DNA of 64,000 nucleotides. Origin: Geomonas sp. Red32 (GTDB lineage: Bacteria; Desulfobacterota; Desulfuromonadia; Geobacterales; Geobacteraceae). The stretch is taken from the NCBI RefSeq assembly GCF_023652955.1, contig NZ_JAKLOY010000001.1, positions 1,364,001 to 1,428,000 on the forward strand, given 5' to 3'. Position numbers and translations under genes: made by a program. Positions 45,714 through 56,400 of the stretch are shown here, piece by piece. The notes below the pieces were generated by a model. That model was given only the letters and a program-made list of their open reading frames with translations, had not been told where the DNA came from and did no database searches. Every line of letters begins with the position of its first letter. Within the stretch, counting starts at the first letter, position 1.

Positions 45714-45754
45714 GAGCCGGACGGAGAGGCTGAGTTCCGTCCGGCCTTTTTTTT
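45714..45754 (+). terminator. Intrinsic terminator after flgL
   Basis: GCCGGACGGA (45716-45725) pairs with TCCGTCCGGC (45736-45745), followed by C and eight T. It ends the flhA to flgL run. Confidence 0.9.
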
Positions 45755-45773
45755 GCAGCGTCCCCGATAGCGC

Positions 45774-45800
45774 TAAAGGTTTTCCGGTTACCGCCGAAAA
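45774..45800 (+). promoter_or_regulatory. Sigma-28 promoter of the swrD-motA-motB unit
   Basis: TAAAGGTT (45774-45781), 11 bases, GCCGAAAA (45793-45800). The FliA consensus is TAAAGTTT, 11 bases, GCCGATAA, so the match is nearly perfect with exact spacing. It lies directly behind the flgL terminator. Confidence 0.85.
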
Positions 45801-45855
45801 TGTAAGTAGCGGTCACGGCCGCTCCACCAAGAAACTCCCCTCAGAAGGTGACGGT

Positions 45856-46110
45856 ATGATCAAGGTAACCACCAGGGACGGCAGCGAGTTGTTCCTCAAC
45901 TGCGACCTCATCGAGTTCATCACCGAGACCCCCGACACCCACATCACCCTCTCCAACGGCAACCGCTACCTGGTGCTGGAGCCGGCCAAGGTGATCATCG
46001 GGCGGATGGTGAGCTTCAAGGCCAGGCTTTTGAGGCTCGGGATGGCAGGCGGGAGGCGTTACCTCCGCAGGAGCAAAGCCGACAATTTTCATCCCCAGTG
46101 CGGGATCTAA
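45856..46110 (+). CDS. swrD: SwrD/FlbD-family flagellar protein
   Basis: The 84-residue product begins MIKVTTRDGSELFLNCDLIEFITETPDTHITLSNGNRYLVLEP, the short FlbD/SwrD domain; the tail after residue 60 is basic and unique. In Bacillus SwrD raises stator torque for swarming. Its place before motA-motB, behind a sigma-28 site, fits a stator-related role. The start ATG follows AGAAGGTGACGGT. Confidence 0.88.
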   Translation: MIKVTTRDGSELFLNCDLIEFITETPDTHITLSNGNRYLVLEPAKVIIGRMVSFKARLLRLGMAGGRRYLRRSKADNFHPQCGI

Positions 46111-46129
46111 CCAGTAACCCCAGGCCGTT

Positions 46130-46894
46130 ATGGATATCGCAAGCATCATAGGAATTCTGATGGGGTTTGGCGCCGTGTTCGGCGGCGCTGCCCTCGAAGG
46201 GCTGCACATGGGGGCCCTGATCCAGCCCACCGCGGCGATCATCGTGCTCGGTGGTACCTGTGCGGCTACCTGCGTCAGCTTCCCTATGGCTACCCTTTTG
46301 ACTGCCGTGAAGGACCTGAAGAAGGTCTTTCTCCCTCCCAAGGACGATCCCGAGGCGGTCATCAAGAACATCATCAACTACGCGGCCAAGGCGCGCAGAA
46401 ACGGTCTCATCTCGCTCGAGCAGGAGGCCCAGACGGTGAAGGACTCCTTCACCAAGAAGGGGATCTCGCTGGTGGTGGACGGCATCGACCCCCAGAAGCT
46501 CAGGGAGACCATGGAGATCGAGCTCTCCAGTTTCGAGGCCCACGGCAAGGGGAGCGCCGAGGTCTTCGAGTCCGCCGGCGGTTTCGCCCCCACCATCGGC
46601 ATCATCGGCGCCGTGCTCGGCCTGATCCACGTCATGAGCAACCTCTCCGACGCCTCCAAGCTCGGCGGCGGCATCGCGGTCGCCTTCGTGGCCACCATCT
46701 ACGGCCTCATGACCGCCAACATCATCTGCATCCCCTTCGGCACCAAGCTGAAGCACCGCCTGAAAGAAGAGCTGCTCCAGAAGGAGATGGTGATCGAGGG
46801 GCTGATAGCCATCCAAAACGGCGAGAACCCCCACTTCATCGAGCAGAAACTCAGGGCCTACATGCACGAGCCGGGCGAGAAGAAGGGGAAATAG
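46130..46894 (+). CDS. motA: Flagellar stator protein MotA
   Basis: The 254-residue inner-membrane proton-channel subunit shows four hydrophobic segments and the MotA pattern: GIIMGFG-like start (ILMGFGAVFGGAALEG), NPEAVIKNIINYAAKARRNGLISLEQEA-like cytoplasmic loop (residues about 70-110), and FAPTIGIIGAVLGLIHVMSNLSD near 153-175. Charged loop residues contact FliG. It overlaps nothing but abuts motB without a gap. Confidence 0.96.
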   Translation: MDIASIIGILMGFGAVFGGAALEGLHMGALIQPTAAIIVLGGTCAATCVSFPMATLLTAVKDLKKVFLPPKDDPEAVIKNIINYAAKARRNGLISLEQEAQTVKDSFTKKGISLVVDGIDPQKLRETMEIELSSFEAHGKGSAEVFESAGGFAPTIGIIGAVLGLIHVMSNLSDASKLGGGIAVAFVATIYGLMTANIICIPFGTKLKHRLKEELLQKEMVIEGLIAIQNGENPHFIEQKLRAYMHEPGEKKGK

Positions 46895-47656
46895 ATGGCC
46901 AGAAAGAAAGAGCCCGAAAAGGAGCCAAACCACGAGCGGTGGCTGGTCTCCTACGCGGACTTCATCACGTTGCTCTTTGCCGTCTTCGTCACCCTCTACG
47001 CCATGAGCCAGAGCGACAAGAAGAAGGTGGAGGAGGTGATGCAGTCGCTCCGCGAATCCTTCGGGTACAGCACGAGCTCCCCCGCCTCCAAGCCGGCGGT
47101 CATCGAGTCCGGCACCATCAGCGTCATCCCCTCCATGCGCAAGATCACCCAGGTTCCGCGCCACGGGAAGAGCCGCGGCGGCGAGCAGGATTTCAAGAAC
47201 ACCAAGGCCTCCATCGAGGCGTACCTGATGAAGGCCGGGGCAATGGGGAAGGTCACCGTCTCCATCACCCAGCGGGGCCTGGTGGTGAGCCTCAAGGAGG
47301 CCGGCTTCTTCGACTCGGCGAGTGCGACCCTGAGGCCCTCCTCGTACACGCTCCTGAACGACGTCATCAGCTCGCTCTCCAGCTATTCCAACTCCATCCG
47401 CGTCGAGGGGCACACCGACAACGAGCCGATCAGCTCGCGGGCCTTCCCGTCCAACTGGGAGCTCTCCACCGCCCGCGCCACCTCGGTGCTGCAGTACCTC
47501 ATCCGCAACGGCGATTTCGACCCCGCCAGCATCTCGGCGGCCGGCTACGGCGAGTACCGCCCGGTGGCCGACAACGACACCGAGGAGGGACGGCAGAAAA
47601 ACCGCCGGGTGGACATCGTCCTCCTCTCCGAGCAAGGGCAGCGGAACGAGCCGTAG
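46895..47656 (+). CDS. motB: Flagellar stator protein MotB
   Basis: The 253-residue protein has one membrane segment ([20 protein letters not shown], residues 19-38) containing the proton-carrying Asp22. A plug and linker region follows, then an OmpA-like peptidoglycan-binding domain with [12 protein letters not shown] near 168 and [16 protein letters not shown] near 186. The end [12 protein letters not shown] is standard. Seven bases after its stop a 9-bp tandem array begins. Confidence 0.96.
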   Translation: MARKKEPEKEPNHERWLVSYADFITLLFAVFVTLYAMSQSDKKKVEEVMQSLRESFGYSTSSPASKPAVIESGTISVIPSMRKITQVPRHGKSRGGEQDFKNTKASIEAYLMKAGAMGKVTVSITQRGLVVSLKEAGFFDSASATLRPSSYTLLNDVISSLSSYSNSIRVEGHTDNEPISSRAFPSNWELSTARATSVLQYLIRNGDFDPASISAAGYGEYRPVADNDTEEGRQKNRRVDIVLLSEQGQRNEP

Positions 47657-47662
47657 TCCGGC

Positions 47663-47791
47663 CGGTCAGACCAGTCAGACCAGTCAGACCAGTCAGACCA
47701 GTCAGACCAGTCAGACCAGTCAGACCAGTCAGACCAGTCAGACCAGTCAGACCAGTCAGACCAGTCAGACCAGTCAGACCAGTCAGACCAG
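47663..47791. repeat. 14-copy 9-bp tandem array after motB
   Basis: The unit CAGACCAGT is repeated about 14 times almost without change. In every frame the array is open, which explains spurious open reading frames such as WSD repeats on the minus strand. It starts seven bases after the motB stop. The remainder of the gap to 47956 holds no clear promoter. A related repeat in opposite orientation lies at 53396-53430. Confidence 0.95.
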
Positions 47792-47956
47792 CCTGGCCGC
47801 GCCGTCATCCTGACCCCTCGCTGTCAAACAATTGACCCTTACCCCTCCTTTCCGCCGAACCCCCTCCAAAAACGCCACCTTAGCCCCCCTTCCGCGCTGG
47901 TACGGTAGTTGCTCACCTTTGGTGTCCACTCCCAACTCCAATGCAAAGGAACCACC

Positions 47957-49006
47957 ATGAAGGTATCCATGCCCAGCGGCTCCACGCACGGCTGGGGGAT
48001 CGCCGGCCGCTATCTCGAGGCCGAGATCGCCAAACTTCCCCCCGTGGAAGGAGTCACCCTCCACTGCATGACCCGCGCCCTCGCCCCGCACCGCCCCGAA
48101 GAGTGGAACGCCATCAACATCGGCTACTGCTTCTTCGAGGACAACATCGAAATCCTCAACTTCACCCGCGAGGCGGCCCGCCGCTGGGACTTCATCGTGG
48201 CCGGTTCCAAGTGGTGCGAGTACCACCTGCGGATCGGCGGCGTCAAGGAGACCTGCACCATCCTGCAGGGGGTCGATCCCGCCAACTTCTTCCCGCTTCC
48301 GCTCCCCCCCGACGACCGCTTCGTCGTCTTCTCGGGAGGAAAGTTCGAGCTCCGCAAAGGGCAGGACATCGTCATCGCCGCCATGAAGGTCTTCATGGAA
48401 CGCCACCGCGACGCCTGGCTCTCCTGCAGCTGGACCAACCAGTGGCCCTTCTCGCTCGCCACCATGGGCTCCTCCCCCTTCATCTCCTACCGCCACGACG
48501 AGGAGGACTTCCTGACCCTCCCCGAGCGGACCATCCTGATGAACGGTCTCGACCCCACCCGCATCTATGCCCACCCCCTGGTGGACAACGCCGCCATGCG
48601 CGCCATCTTCGCCCAGACCCACCTCGGGCTCTTCCCCAACCGCTGCGAGGGGGGAAACAACATGGTGATGTGCGAGTACATGGCCTGCGGCCGGAGCGTG
48701 ATCGCCTCCGCCACGAGCGGCCATGCCGACGTCATCACCCCCGACATCGCCTATCCCCTCACCCGCTACCGCCCGATGGTGGTCGGCAGCGGCCCGGTGA
48801 CCGCCGTCTGGGAGGAGCCGTCGCTCGAAGAGGTGATCGAACAGCTGGAGGAGGTCTACCGGCACCGCGACCAGCTGGCCGCCACGGGGGCTAAGGCCGC
48901 CGAGGCGATGACTTCCTTGAGCTGGGCCTCGGCCGCCCGCCAGTTCCATTTCCTCGCCACCAAGCTGGCCGCCCGCGCCGAGTTCGCAGGAAAGCGCGGT
49001 GTCTAA
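47957..49006 (+). CDS. Glycosyltransferase family 4-type protein
   Basis: The 349-residue product starts at ATG 47957 behind AAAGGAACCACC. It begins with MKVSMPSGSTHGWGIAGRYLEAE, a nucleotide-sugar glycosyltransferase start of the GT-B type. The C-terminal half has GGKFELRKGQDIVIAAMKVF near 136-155 and NRCEGGNNMVMCEYMACGRSVIAS near 230, the donor-binding motif of GT4 enzymes (here with one extra residue between the two Glu). It overlaps the TPR protein gene by eight bases. By context it probably adds sugar to flagellin or a surface glycan. Confidence 0.85.
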   Translation: MKVSMPSGSTHGWGIAGRYLEAEIAKLPPVEGVTLHCMTRALAPHRPEEWNAINIGYCFFEDNIEILNFTREAARRWDFIVAGSKWCEYHLRIGGVKETCTILQGVDPANFFPLPLPPDDRFVVFSGGKFELRKGQDIVIAAMKVFMERHRDAWLSCSWTNQWPFSLATMGSSPFISYRHDEEDFLTLPERTILMNGLDPTRIYAHPLVDNAAMRAIFAQTHLGLFPNRCEGGNNMVMCEYMACGRSVIASATSGHADVITPDIAYPLTRYRPMVVGSGPVTAVWEEPSLEEVIEQLEEVYRHRDQLAATGAKAAEAMTSLSWASAARQFHFLATKLAARAEFAGKRGV

Positions 49007-52000
49007 CCTTCCCGGGACAGCCGGCAACCCCGGCGACCTGTTTGCCCGCGCCCTCACCCTCCACCGCGAGGGGAGGTTCGCCGAGGCGGCCGAGATCTAC
49101 CGGCTGCTGGCCGGACAGCCCGGGCCGCTCTCCGCCAACGCCCGCATCAACCTGGGAGCCATCCTGGCCGGGGAGGGAAGGCACGAGGAGGCGCTACTCC
49201 ACTACCGCGAGGTGCTCGCCGAGCGGGGCGATGAGCCGCTCGCCCTCAACAACATGGGAAACTCCCTGTTCAGGCTCGGGCGCTTCCCGGAGGCCGCCGC
49301 CTGTTTTTCCCGGGCGCTCGCCCAGGCTCCCGATTGCCAGGAGGCGCGGCTGGGGCTCGGGGCCTCCCTGCAGCGCGACGGCGACGCCGAAGGGGCCATC
49401 GCTTGCTTCCGCGAGGCGCTCCTCCGCGACCCCGGCAGCGCCGAAGCCCATTGGAACCTGGCGCTTGCCCTGCTCATCAGCGGCCGCTTCGAGGAGGGTT
49501 GGCGCGAGTACCGGTGGCGCTGGGAAAAGGATTCCTTCACCTCGCCAAGGCGCCTTTTCCGGGAACCGGCCTGGGACGGCTCGCCGCTTGGCGGCCGCCG
49601 TATCCTGGTCCACGCGGAGCAGGGGTTCGGGGACACCATCCAGTTCGTGAGGTACCTCCCGCTGGTCGCGGCCCTGGGGGGGACGGTGATCGCCGAGGTC
49701 CAGGCCGAGACCCTGCGCCCCCTGCTCGAAACCATGCCGGGGGTGGCCGAGGTCTGCGTGATGGGTGAGCCGCTTCCCCCCTTCGACCTGCAGACCCCGC
49801 TCCTCTCCCTGCCGCAGCTCTTCGGCACCACCCTCGACACGGTCCCGGCCCGGGTGCCGTACCTTGCCGCCGATCCCGCCAGGGTGGCCCAGTGGCGGGA
49901 ACGCCTGGAGATCCACGACGGTCTCAGGGTGGGGCTCGTCTGGGCCGGGAAGCCGCAGCCGGATCCCTTCCGCTCCTGCACGCTCGAAGAGCTCGCTCCC
50001 TTGGGGGATATTCCCGGCGTGAACCTCTACTCGCTGCAGCTGGGAGGATCTCCGGCAACCGCCGGGCCGGAAATCACCGACCTGACCCCGCTCATCGCCG
50101 ACTTCGGAGATACCGCCGCCCTCATCGCCCACCTTGACCTGGTCGTCTCGGTGGACACCGCGGTGGCCCATCTGGCGGGGGCGCTGGGAAAACCGGTCTG
50201 GCTGATGCTTCCCAAAGGGGGGGACTACCGCTGGCTCTTGGCCCGGGAGGATTCCCCCTGGTACCCCACCATGACGATCTTCCGTCAGCAGCGGCAGGGG
50301 GACTGGACGCCGGTGGTGGAGCGGCTGGCCGGAAGGCTCGAGGAAGAGGGGGGGCGGCTCATGGAGGGCGCGGTGGCCGCGGCTCCCTTCGACGGGTGGC
50401 GGCAGTACCGCTGCGGCGTCTACCTGGCCGCCCGCGGGCGCCATCCCGAGGCCACCGTCCGCTTCACCAAGGCCTCCCAGTTCCTGCCGGGGAGGTGGGA
50501 GCCCCACTACTCCCTGTCGGCCTCACTGCAGCTCATGGGGAGGGTGGCCGAGGCGGCAGTCAGCCTCGAGGAGGCGGTCAACTGCGGAGGGGACCTCCCG
50601 GTCGTCCACGAGGCGCTCGGGATCATGCGGCAGATGCTGGGGGATCTGGAAGGAGCGGTGGAGGCCTACCGGCGCGCCGTCGAGCTCGATCCCTCCCTGA
50701 TCAAGGCCCGCTACAACCTCGCCACCGCGCTCAAGGAGAGCGGGCGCTTCCACGAGGCGAGGAGCGGTTTCGCCGAGGTGGTGAGGCTTGCCCCCGGCCA
50801 CGCGGACGGCCACTGGAACCTGGCGGTCACCGCCCTTTTGACCGGCGACTTGGCGACCGGGTTCCGGGAGTTCGAGTGGCGCTTTAGAAAGAGCGAGCAT
50901 CCCCCCGTCCGCCGCTGGCAGTCGCATCCCCGCTGGGACGGCTCGCCGCTCGAGGGCCGTACCATCCTCCTGTGGGGTGAGCAGGGGCTGGGAGATACCC
51001 TTCAGTTCGTCCGTTATGCCCCCCTGGTCGCCCGCCGCGGGGGAAGGGTGATGGTGGAGGTGCAGTCCGCCTCACTCGGCTCGCTCATCGCCCGGGTGGA
51101 AGGGGTCGGCGCCGTCGTGGTGGCGGGCGAGGAACCTCCCGGCTTCGACCTGCAGGCCTCCCTGCTGGACCTTCCCGCCCTCTTCGGAACCGGACTCTCC
51201 ACGGTCCCGGCCGGCGTCCCCTACCTTTCCGCCGATCCCGGCTCCCTGGAGCGGGCTGCCGCGGCGATACCGTGCGTCGGGAGCCTTCGGATCGGGATGG
51301 TCTGGTGCGGCAATCCGCAGCACGCCAACGACGCCAACCGCTCGCTCCCGCTGGAAAAGCTCGCCCTCCTGGAGGGGCTTCGCGGGGTGACCTTCTATTC
51401 GCTGCAGGTGAGCGAGGAGGCGGTCCGGCGGGAGGCGGAATCGCCGCTTGCGCTGGTACCCCTTGCCCCCTCCATCGGTGGCTTCACGGATACCGCGGCG
51501 CTCGCCTCCCGGCTCGACCTGGTGATCGCCGTCGACACCTCGGTGGCCCATCTCTGCGGAGGGCTCGGGCTTCCGGTCTGGGTGCTCGTCCCCTTCATCC
51601 CCGACTGGCGGTGGATGGCGGAGCGCGAGGACTCCCCCTGGTACCCCACCATGCGGCTCTTCCGCCAGCAGCGCCCCGGCGATTGGGATGGCGTGCTGGC
51701 GCGGGTGAAGCAGGCGCTGGCCGGGCTGGTGACGCAGCCGTCTCCCCCTTCTTCCGCCGATCACCGGGAGCGGGGGCTCGTCCTCAGTCAGGAGGGGCGC
51801 TTCGCCGAGGCGGTCCCCGAGCTGCGGCTCGCCTTGGAAGATCATCCCGGCGACGTCGAACTCCTCAACAATCTCGGTTGTGCGCTGGCCGGGGGAGGGG
51901 CCCACGGGGAGGCGATCGGCTGCTACGGCCGGGCGGTGGCCCTGGTCCCCTCCTTCATGGCGGCCCACTACAACCGGGGGAATAGCCTCAGGTCGCTGGG

Positions 52001-53453
52001 ACGGGCGGCCGACGCGGAGGAGAGTTACCGGCGGGCCCTGGCGCTCGAACCGGGGCTTCCCCAGGGGTGGCACAACCTGGCCCTTGCCCTGCAGGACCAG
52101 GGGAAGGGGGACGAGGCGAAGGAAGCCTATGAGGCCGCCCTGTCGATCAGGCCCGATTACCTGGAGGCGCGCCACAACCTCGGTGAGCTTTACCATGGCC
52201 GGGGGGAGCTCGACGCCGCCGAGGCCTGTTTCCGTCAGGTCCTCTCGCGGGATCCCCGCTATCTCCCTTCCTGGAACGCGCTGGGGATCGCCCTCCAGGT
52301 CCGCTACCGGCTGGAGGAGGCGGTGGAGTGCTACCAGACCGCGCTGGCGCTCGATCCCCATTACCTGCACGCCCTCAATAACCTCGGCTCCGCCTGGAAG
52401 GCGCTGGATCAGCCGGAACGCTCGATGGAGTGTTACCGGAGGGTGCTCGAGCTCGATCCCGGCTATGCGGACGCCCACTGGAACCTCGCCCTCGTGCAGC
52501 TTTTGATGGGGGAGTACCGGGAGGGGTGGCGGGGGTACGAGTGGCGCTTCGAGAAGGTCGATCCCATCCCGCGGCGCGACTATCCGCAGCCCCGTTGGGA
52601 CGGAAGCCCGCTGCACGGCAAGACGATCCTCCTCCACTGCGAGCAGGGGTTCGGCGATACCATCCAGTTCGTCCGCTACGCCGCCGAGGTGGCCCGCCGC
52701 GGCGGGGAGGTGGTGGTCGAGTGCCAGTCCGCCGCCATCAAGGCGGTGGTGGCGACCGTTCCCGGCGTTTCGTGCGTGGTGGCGCGCGGGGAGGAGCTCC
52801 CCCGCTTCGACGTCCATGCCCCGGTGATGAGCCTGCCCTATCTCTGCGGGACCACGCTCGCCACCGTGCCCGCCGATGTCCCGTACGTTGCCGCCGACCC
52901 GCGGCTGGTGGAGAAGTGGCGGGAGCACCTTCCGGCGGATGGCTTGCGGGTCGGGCTGGTATGGGCGGGGCGGAAGAGCTACAAGGATGACGCCAAGCGG
53001 TCGCTGGCGCTGGAGCGGTTCGCGCCCCTCGCCAAGGTGGCGGGAGCCCGTTTTTACTCGCTGCAGGTGGGGGAAGGGGCGGATCAGGCCGCCTCGCCGC
53101 CGGCGGGGCTCGAGGTGGTCGACCTCGGCTGCTCCATCCGGGACTTCGCGGACACCGCCGCCATCATGGCGAATCTCGACCTGGTGATCGCGGTGGACAC
53201 CGCCGTGGCCCATCTCGCCGGAGCGCTGGCGAAGCCGGTCTGGGTGCTCTTGCCGACCGGCAACGACTGGCGCTGGCTGATGGAGCGGGAGGACTCCCCG
53301 TGGTACCCGACCGCGCGGCTCTTCCGGCAGCGGCGCCAGGGGGACTGGGACGAGGTGCTGGCACGGGTGGCCGCCGAGCTCCGGCGGCTGGCACGTCCGG
53401 CTGGTCCGACTGGTCCGACTGGTCCGGCAGCGAGGTCGCCATGGACCTGCTAG
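48999..53453 (+). CDS. Giant TPR plus GT9-like protein with three modules
   Basis: The 1484-residue product starts at GTG 48999 inside the end of the preceding gene. It consists of three modules, each a TPR solenoid followed by a heptosyltransferase (GT9)-like domain. Each module ends its TPR part with AHWNLAL...GWREYRWR, then WDGSPL, EQGLGDTIQFVRY (about residues 207, 661 and 1214), VDTAVAHLAGALGKPVW (about 385, 845 and 1399), and SPWYPTMRLFRQ. TPR groups lie at about 1-170, 470-640 and 925-1190. No signal peptide is visible, so the enzyme should be cytoplasmic. The likely role is to transfer sugar to protein (flagellin) as it is held by TPRs. It ends with the GPTGPTG residues of a 9-bp repeat. 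Confidence 0.85.
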   Translation: MSNLPGTAGNPGDLFARALTLHREGRFAEAAEIYRLLAGQPGPLSANARINLGAILAGEGRHEEALLHYREVLAERGDEPLALNNMGNSLFRLGRFPEAAACFSRALAQAPDCQEARLGLGASLQRDGDAEGAIACFREALLRDPGSAEAHWNLALALLISGRFEEGWREYRWRWEKDSFTSPRRLFREPAWDGSPLGGRRILVHAEQGFGDTIQFVRYLPLVAALGGTVIAEVQAETLRPLLETMPGVAEVCVMGEPLPPFDLQTPLLSLPQLFGTTLDTVPARVPYLAADPARVAQWRERLEIHDGLRVGLVWAGKPQPDPFRSCTLEELAPLGDIPGVNLYSLQLGGSPATAGPEITDLTPLIADFGDTAALIAHLDLVVSVDTAVAHLAGALGKPVWLMLPKGGDYRWLLAREDSPWYPTMTIFRQQRQGDWTPVVERLAGRLEEEGGRLMEGAVAAAPFDGWRQYRCGVYLAARGRHPEATVRFTKASQFLPGRWEPHYSLSASLQLMGRVAEAAVSLEEAVNCGGDLPVVHEALGIMRQMLGDLEGAVEAYRRAVELDPSLIKARYNLATALKESGRFHEARSGFAEVVRLAPGHADGHWNLAVTALLTGDLATGFREFEWRFRKSEHPPVRRWQSHPRWDGSPLEGRTILLWGEQGLGDTLQFVRYAPLVARRGGRVMVEVQSASLGSLIARVEGVGAVVVAGEEPPGFDLQASLLDLPALFGTGLSTVPAGVPYLSADPGSLERAAAAIPCVGSLRIGMVWCGNPQHANDANRSLPLEKLALLEGLRGVTFYSLQVSEEAVRREAESPLALVPLAPSIGGFTDTAALASRLDLVIAVDTSVAHLCGGLGLPVWVLVPFIPDWRWMAEREDSPWYPTMRLFRQQRPGDWDGVLARVKQALAGLVTQPSPPSSADHRERGLVLSQEGRFAEAVPELRLALEDHPGDVELLNNLGCALAGGGAHGEAIGCYGRAVALVPSFMAAHYNRGNSLRSLGRAADAEESYRRALALEPGLPQGWHNLALALQDQGKGDEAKEAYEAALSIRPDYLEARHNLGELYHGRGELDAAEACFRQVLSRDPRYLPSWNALGIALQVRYRLEEAVECYQTALALDPHYLHALNNLGSAWKALDQPERSMECYRRVLELDPGYADAHWNLALVQLLMGEYREGWRGYEWRFEKVDPIPRRDYPQPRWDGSPLHGKTILLHCEQGFGDTIQFVRYAAEVARRGGEVVVECQSAAIKAVVATVPGVSCVVARGEELPRFDVHAPVMSLPYLCGTTLATVPADVPYVAADPRLVEKWREHLPADGLRVGLVWAGRKSYKDDAKRSLALERFAPLAKVAGARFYSLQVGEGADQAASPPAGLEVVDLGCSIRDFADTAAIMANLDLVIAVDTAVAHLAGALAKPVWVLLPTGNDWRWLMEREDSPWYPTARLFRQRRQGDWDEVLARVAAELRRLARPAGPTGPTGPAARSPWTC
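53396..53430. repeat. Short 9-bp repeat in the TPR gene overlap
   Basis: GACTGGTCC occurs three times in a row with partial copies at both ends. Its complement GGACCAGTC differs by one base from the unit after motB. It codes for PTGPTGP at the end of the 1484-residue protein and lies just upstream of the next start. Confidence 0.7.
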
Positions 53454-56400
53454 CCGAGCTGCAACGCGCCCTGAACGCCAACGACCCTGCCCGCGCCGCC
53501 GAGCTCTGCTCGCAGCTGCTGGACGCCAACCCCGACCGTGTCGATCTTTTGACGCTGGCCGCCACCCTGGCCCGCCAGCTCGGACGGCCGGAAGCCGCCC
53601 TCGGCTTCCTGTCGCGGGCGGCGGAGCTGCACCCCTCGGTCCCCGAGCTCCAGAACAACCTCGGCGTCATCCTCGAGGACCTCGGCCGCCACGCCGAGGC
53701 GGCCAAGAGCTGCCGCCGGGCTATCGACCTGCGACCCGGTTACGGCGACGCCTACGCCAACCTCGGCAACTCCCTGAGAAGCCTCGGCGACTTCGACGAG
53801 GCGGCGGCGAGCTTCCGCCAAGCCCTGGCCATCGACCCCGCCTGCACCGACGCCCTCTACAACCTCGGGAACCTCCTCCGCTTCCTCGGGAGATGGGAGG
53901 AGGCGGTGGAAAGCTACCGCACCCTGCTCTCCCTCCTTCCGGGGCACCTCTCCGGCTGGATCAACCTGGGGGGCTCGCTCCTCAAGCTCAACCGCTTCCA
54001 GGAGGCCATCGAGGCGGAACGGCGCGCCCTGGCGCTGGACCCCTCCAACGCCGACGCCCATTGGAACCTCTCCCTCGCCCTCCTCACCCTCGGCGACTAC
54101 CGGAACGGCTGGCGCGAGTACGAGTGGCGCCTGAAAAAACCCGCCGCCGGCTACGGATTGACGGCGGCGGGACGTCCGCTCTGGGACGGAAGCCCCCTTG
54201 AAGGGCGCACCCTCCTCATCCGGGGCGAACAGGGGCTCGGCGACCTGTTGCAGTTCTTCCGCTTCGTCCAGCTGCTGGCCGGGCGCGGGGAGCGGGTGGT
54301 GCTCGAGTGCCCCCCCCAGCTCCTTTCCCTCATCGCCTCCCAAAACCCGGCCATCGCCTGCTTCCCGGCGGGGGGGAATCCTCCGCCGTTCGACTGCTTC
54401 GCCTACCTGATGAGCCTTCCCGACCTGCTCGGCATCACCCTCGAGAACCTCCCCGCCGCCATCCCCTACCTCGCGGCGGACCCGGAGCGGAAGAGGGCCT
54501 GGGGAGAGCGGATCGGCAAGGAGGGCGCCGCCGTCGGCCTCGTCTGGGCCGGGAGTGCCACCTATCTCAACGACCGCTACCGTTCGCTTCCCCTCGCCGC
54601 GCTGTCCCCCCTGGCCGCCCTCGCCGGAGTCCGGCTCTACAGCCTCCAGGTGGGAAGCGCCTCGCAGGATCTCGCCACCGTCCCCTGGGGCGGCCGGGCC
54701 GCCGACCTCGCGCCGGAGCTGACCGATTTCGCCGAGACCGCCGCCGCCGTCGCCAACCTCGACCTGGTGGTGACCGTCGACACCGCGGTGGCGCATCTGG
54801 CGGGCGCCCTGGGGAAACAGGTCTGCCTCCTCCTCCCGTTCTCCGGCGACTGGCGCTGGCTCGACGGACGCAACGACTCCCCCTGGTACCCGGGGATGCG
54901 GCTCTACCGGCAGCCCACTCTCGGCGACTGGGAGCCGGTGATCGCCTCCCTTGTGAGGGATCTCGTGCCGGAGCCGGATGGCCTCAACCGGCTCTTCCGG
55001 GAAGCCAACGCCCTGCGGGAGGCGGGCAGCCTCGACCAGGCGATAACCGCCTACCGGAGCCTGCTGGACCTTCTCCCCGGGGCGGCCGAAGTCCACAACA
55101 ACCTCGGCCTGGCCCTCCAGGACGCCAAGCGCCCCGGCGAGGCCGAGGAGAGTTACCGTACCGCCTTAAGGCTCAACCCCGAGCTCGCCGACGCCTGCAA
55201 CAACCTGGGGACCATCCTGGTCTCCCGCGGCGGGTACGAGGAGGCCGAGCCGTTTTTCCGCCGGGCGCTGGACCTTCGCCCCGGCTACCTTCCCGCCTTA
55301 ACGAACCTCGGCGCCTGCCTCCAGGTGCTGGAGCGGCCGGGAGAAGCGGTGGAGCTCTACCGGCGGGCCATCGTGCTCGCGCCCGAGGCGATGGAGCCCC
55401 GCATCAACCTGGGGACCGCGTGGCAGGAGCTCCGCCAGCCGGAGGCCGCGGTGGCGGTCTACCGGGAGGCCCTGAAGAGGGAGCCGGATAACCCCGAGCT
55501 GCACTGGAACCTCGCCCTGACCCTGTTGAGCCTGGGGGACTTTAAAAACGGCTGGCGCGAGTACGAGTGGCGCCGGGTCACCTCCCCCTCTGCTCTCGGC
55601 CCCTCCCCGGCCCCCGGCGAGTGGGAGGCCGCCCTGCGTCCCGGCCGCACCATCCTGATCGATTGCGAGCAGGGGCTCGGGGACACGCTCCAGTTCGTCC
55701 GCTACGTTCCGCTGGTGGCCGCCCGGGGGGCCAACGTGCTCCTTCGCTGCCAGTTCCCATCCCTGAAGCCGCTCTTGACCAGGGTCGCCGGGGTCTCGGC
55801 GGTCTACGCGCGGGGCGAGGAGCTTCCCCCCTTCGACCAGGCGATCCCGCTCCTGAGCCTTCCGGCCGTCTTCCGCACCACCATGGCGACCGTCCCCGCT
55901 ACCCCTTACCTCAGCGCCGATCCCGACCGGGTGGCCGCCCTGGCCGGCCTCGTCGCCGGAAACGCCGCCGGAAAGGCCTCCCTGAAGGTGGGGCTCGTCT
56001 GGCGGGGAGGGCCGCTTCCCCGTAACCGCGCCTGCCCCTACCCGGAATTGGCCATGCTGGCGGGGGTCGAGGGGGTGGAGTTCTTCTCACTGCAGATCGG
56101 CGAGCGGCCGGACCGGGAGCTCCTCCCCGCCGCCGACCTCTCCGGAGAGCTGACCGATTTCGGGGCGACCGCCGCCCTGGTCTCCCATTTCGACCTCGTC
56201 ATCTCGGTCGATACCGCCTGCGCCCACCTCGCCGGGGGGATGGGGAAGCCGCTCTGGCTCCTCCTCCCCTACGCCTGCGACTGGCGCTGGCTCCCCGCCT
56301 CGGACCGCTCCCCCTGGTACCCTTCCATGCGGATCTTCCGCCAGGAGCAGCCCGGCGACTGGAAGGGGGTGCTCGCCCGCGTGCGCACCGGGCTTGCGGC

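Noticed and set aside
47545-47808. Minus-strand frame coding for WSD repeats and plus-strand frame coding for VRP repeats
   Set aside because: Both arise from the 9-bp array after motB, which is open in all frames because the unit is a multiple of three without stop codons.
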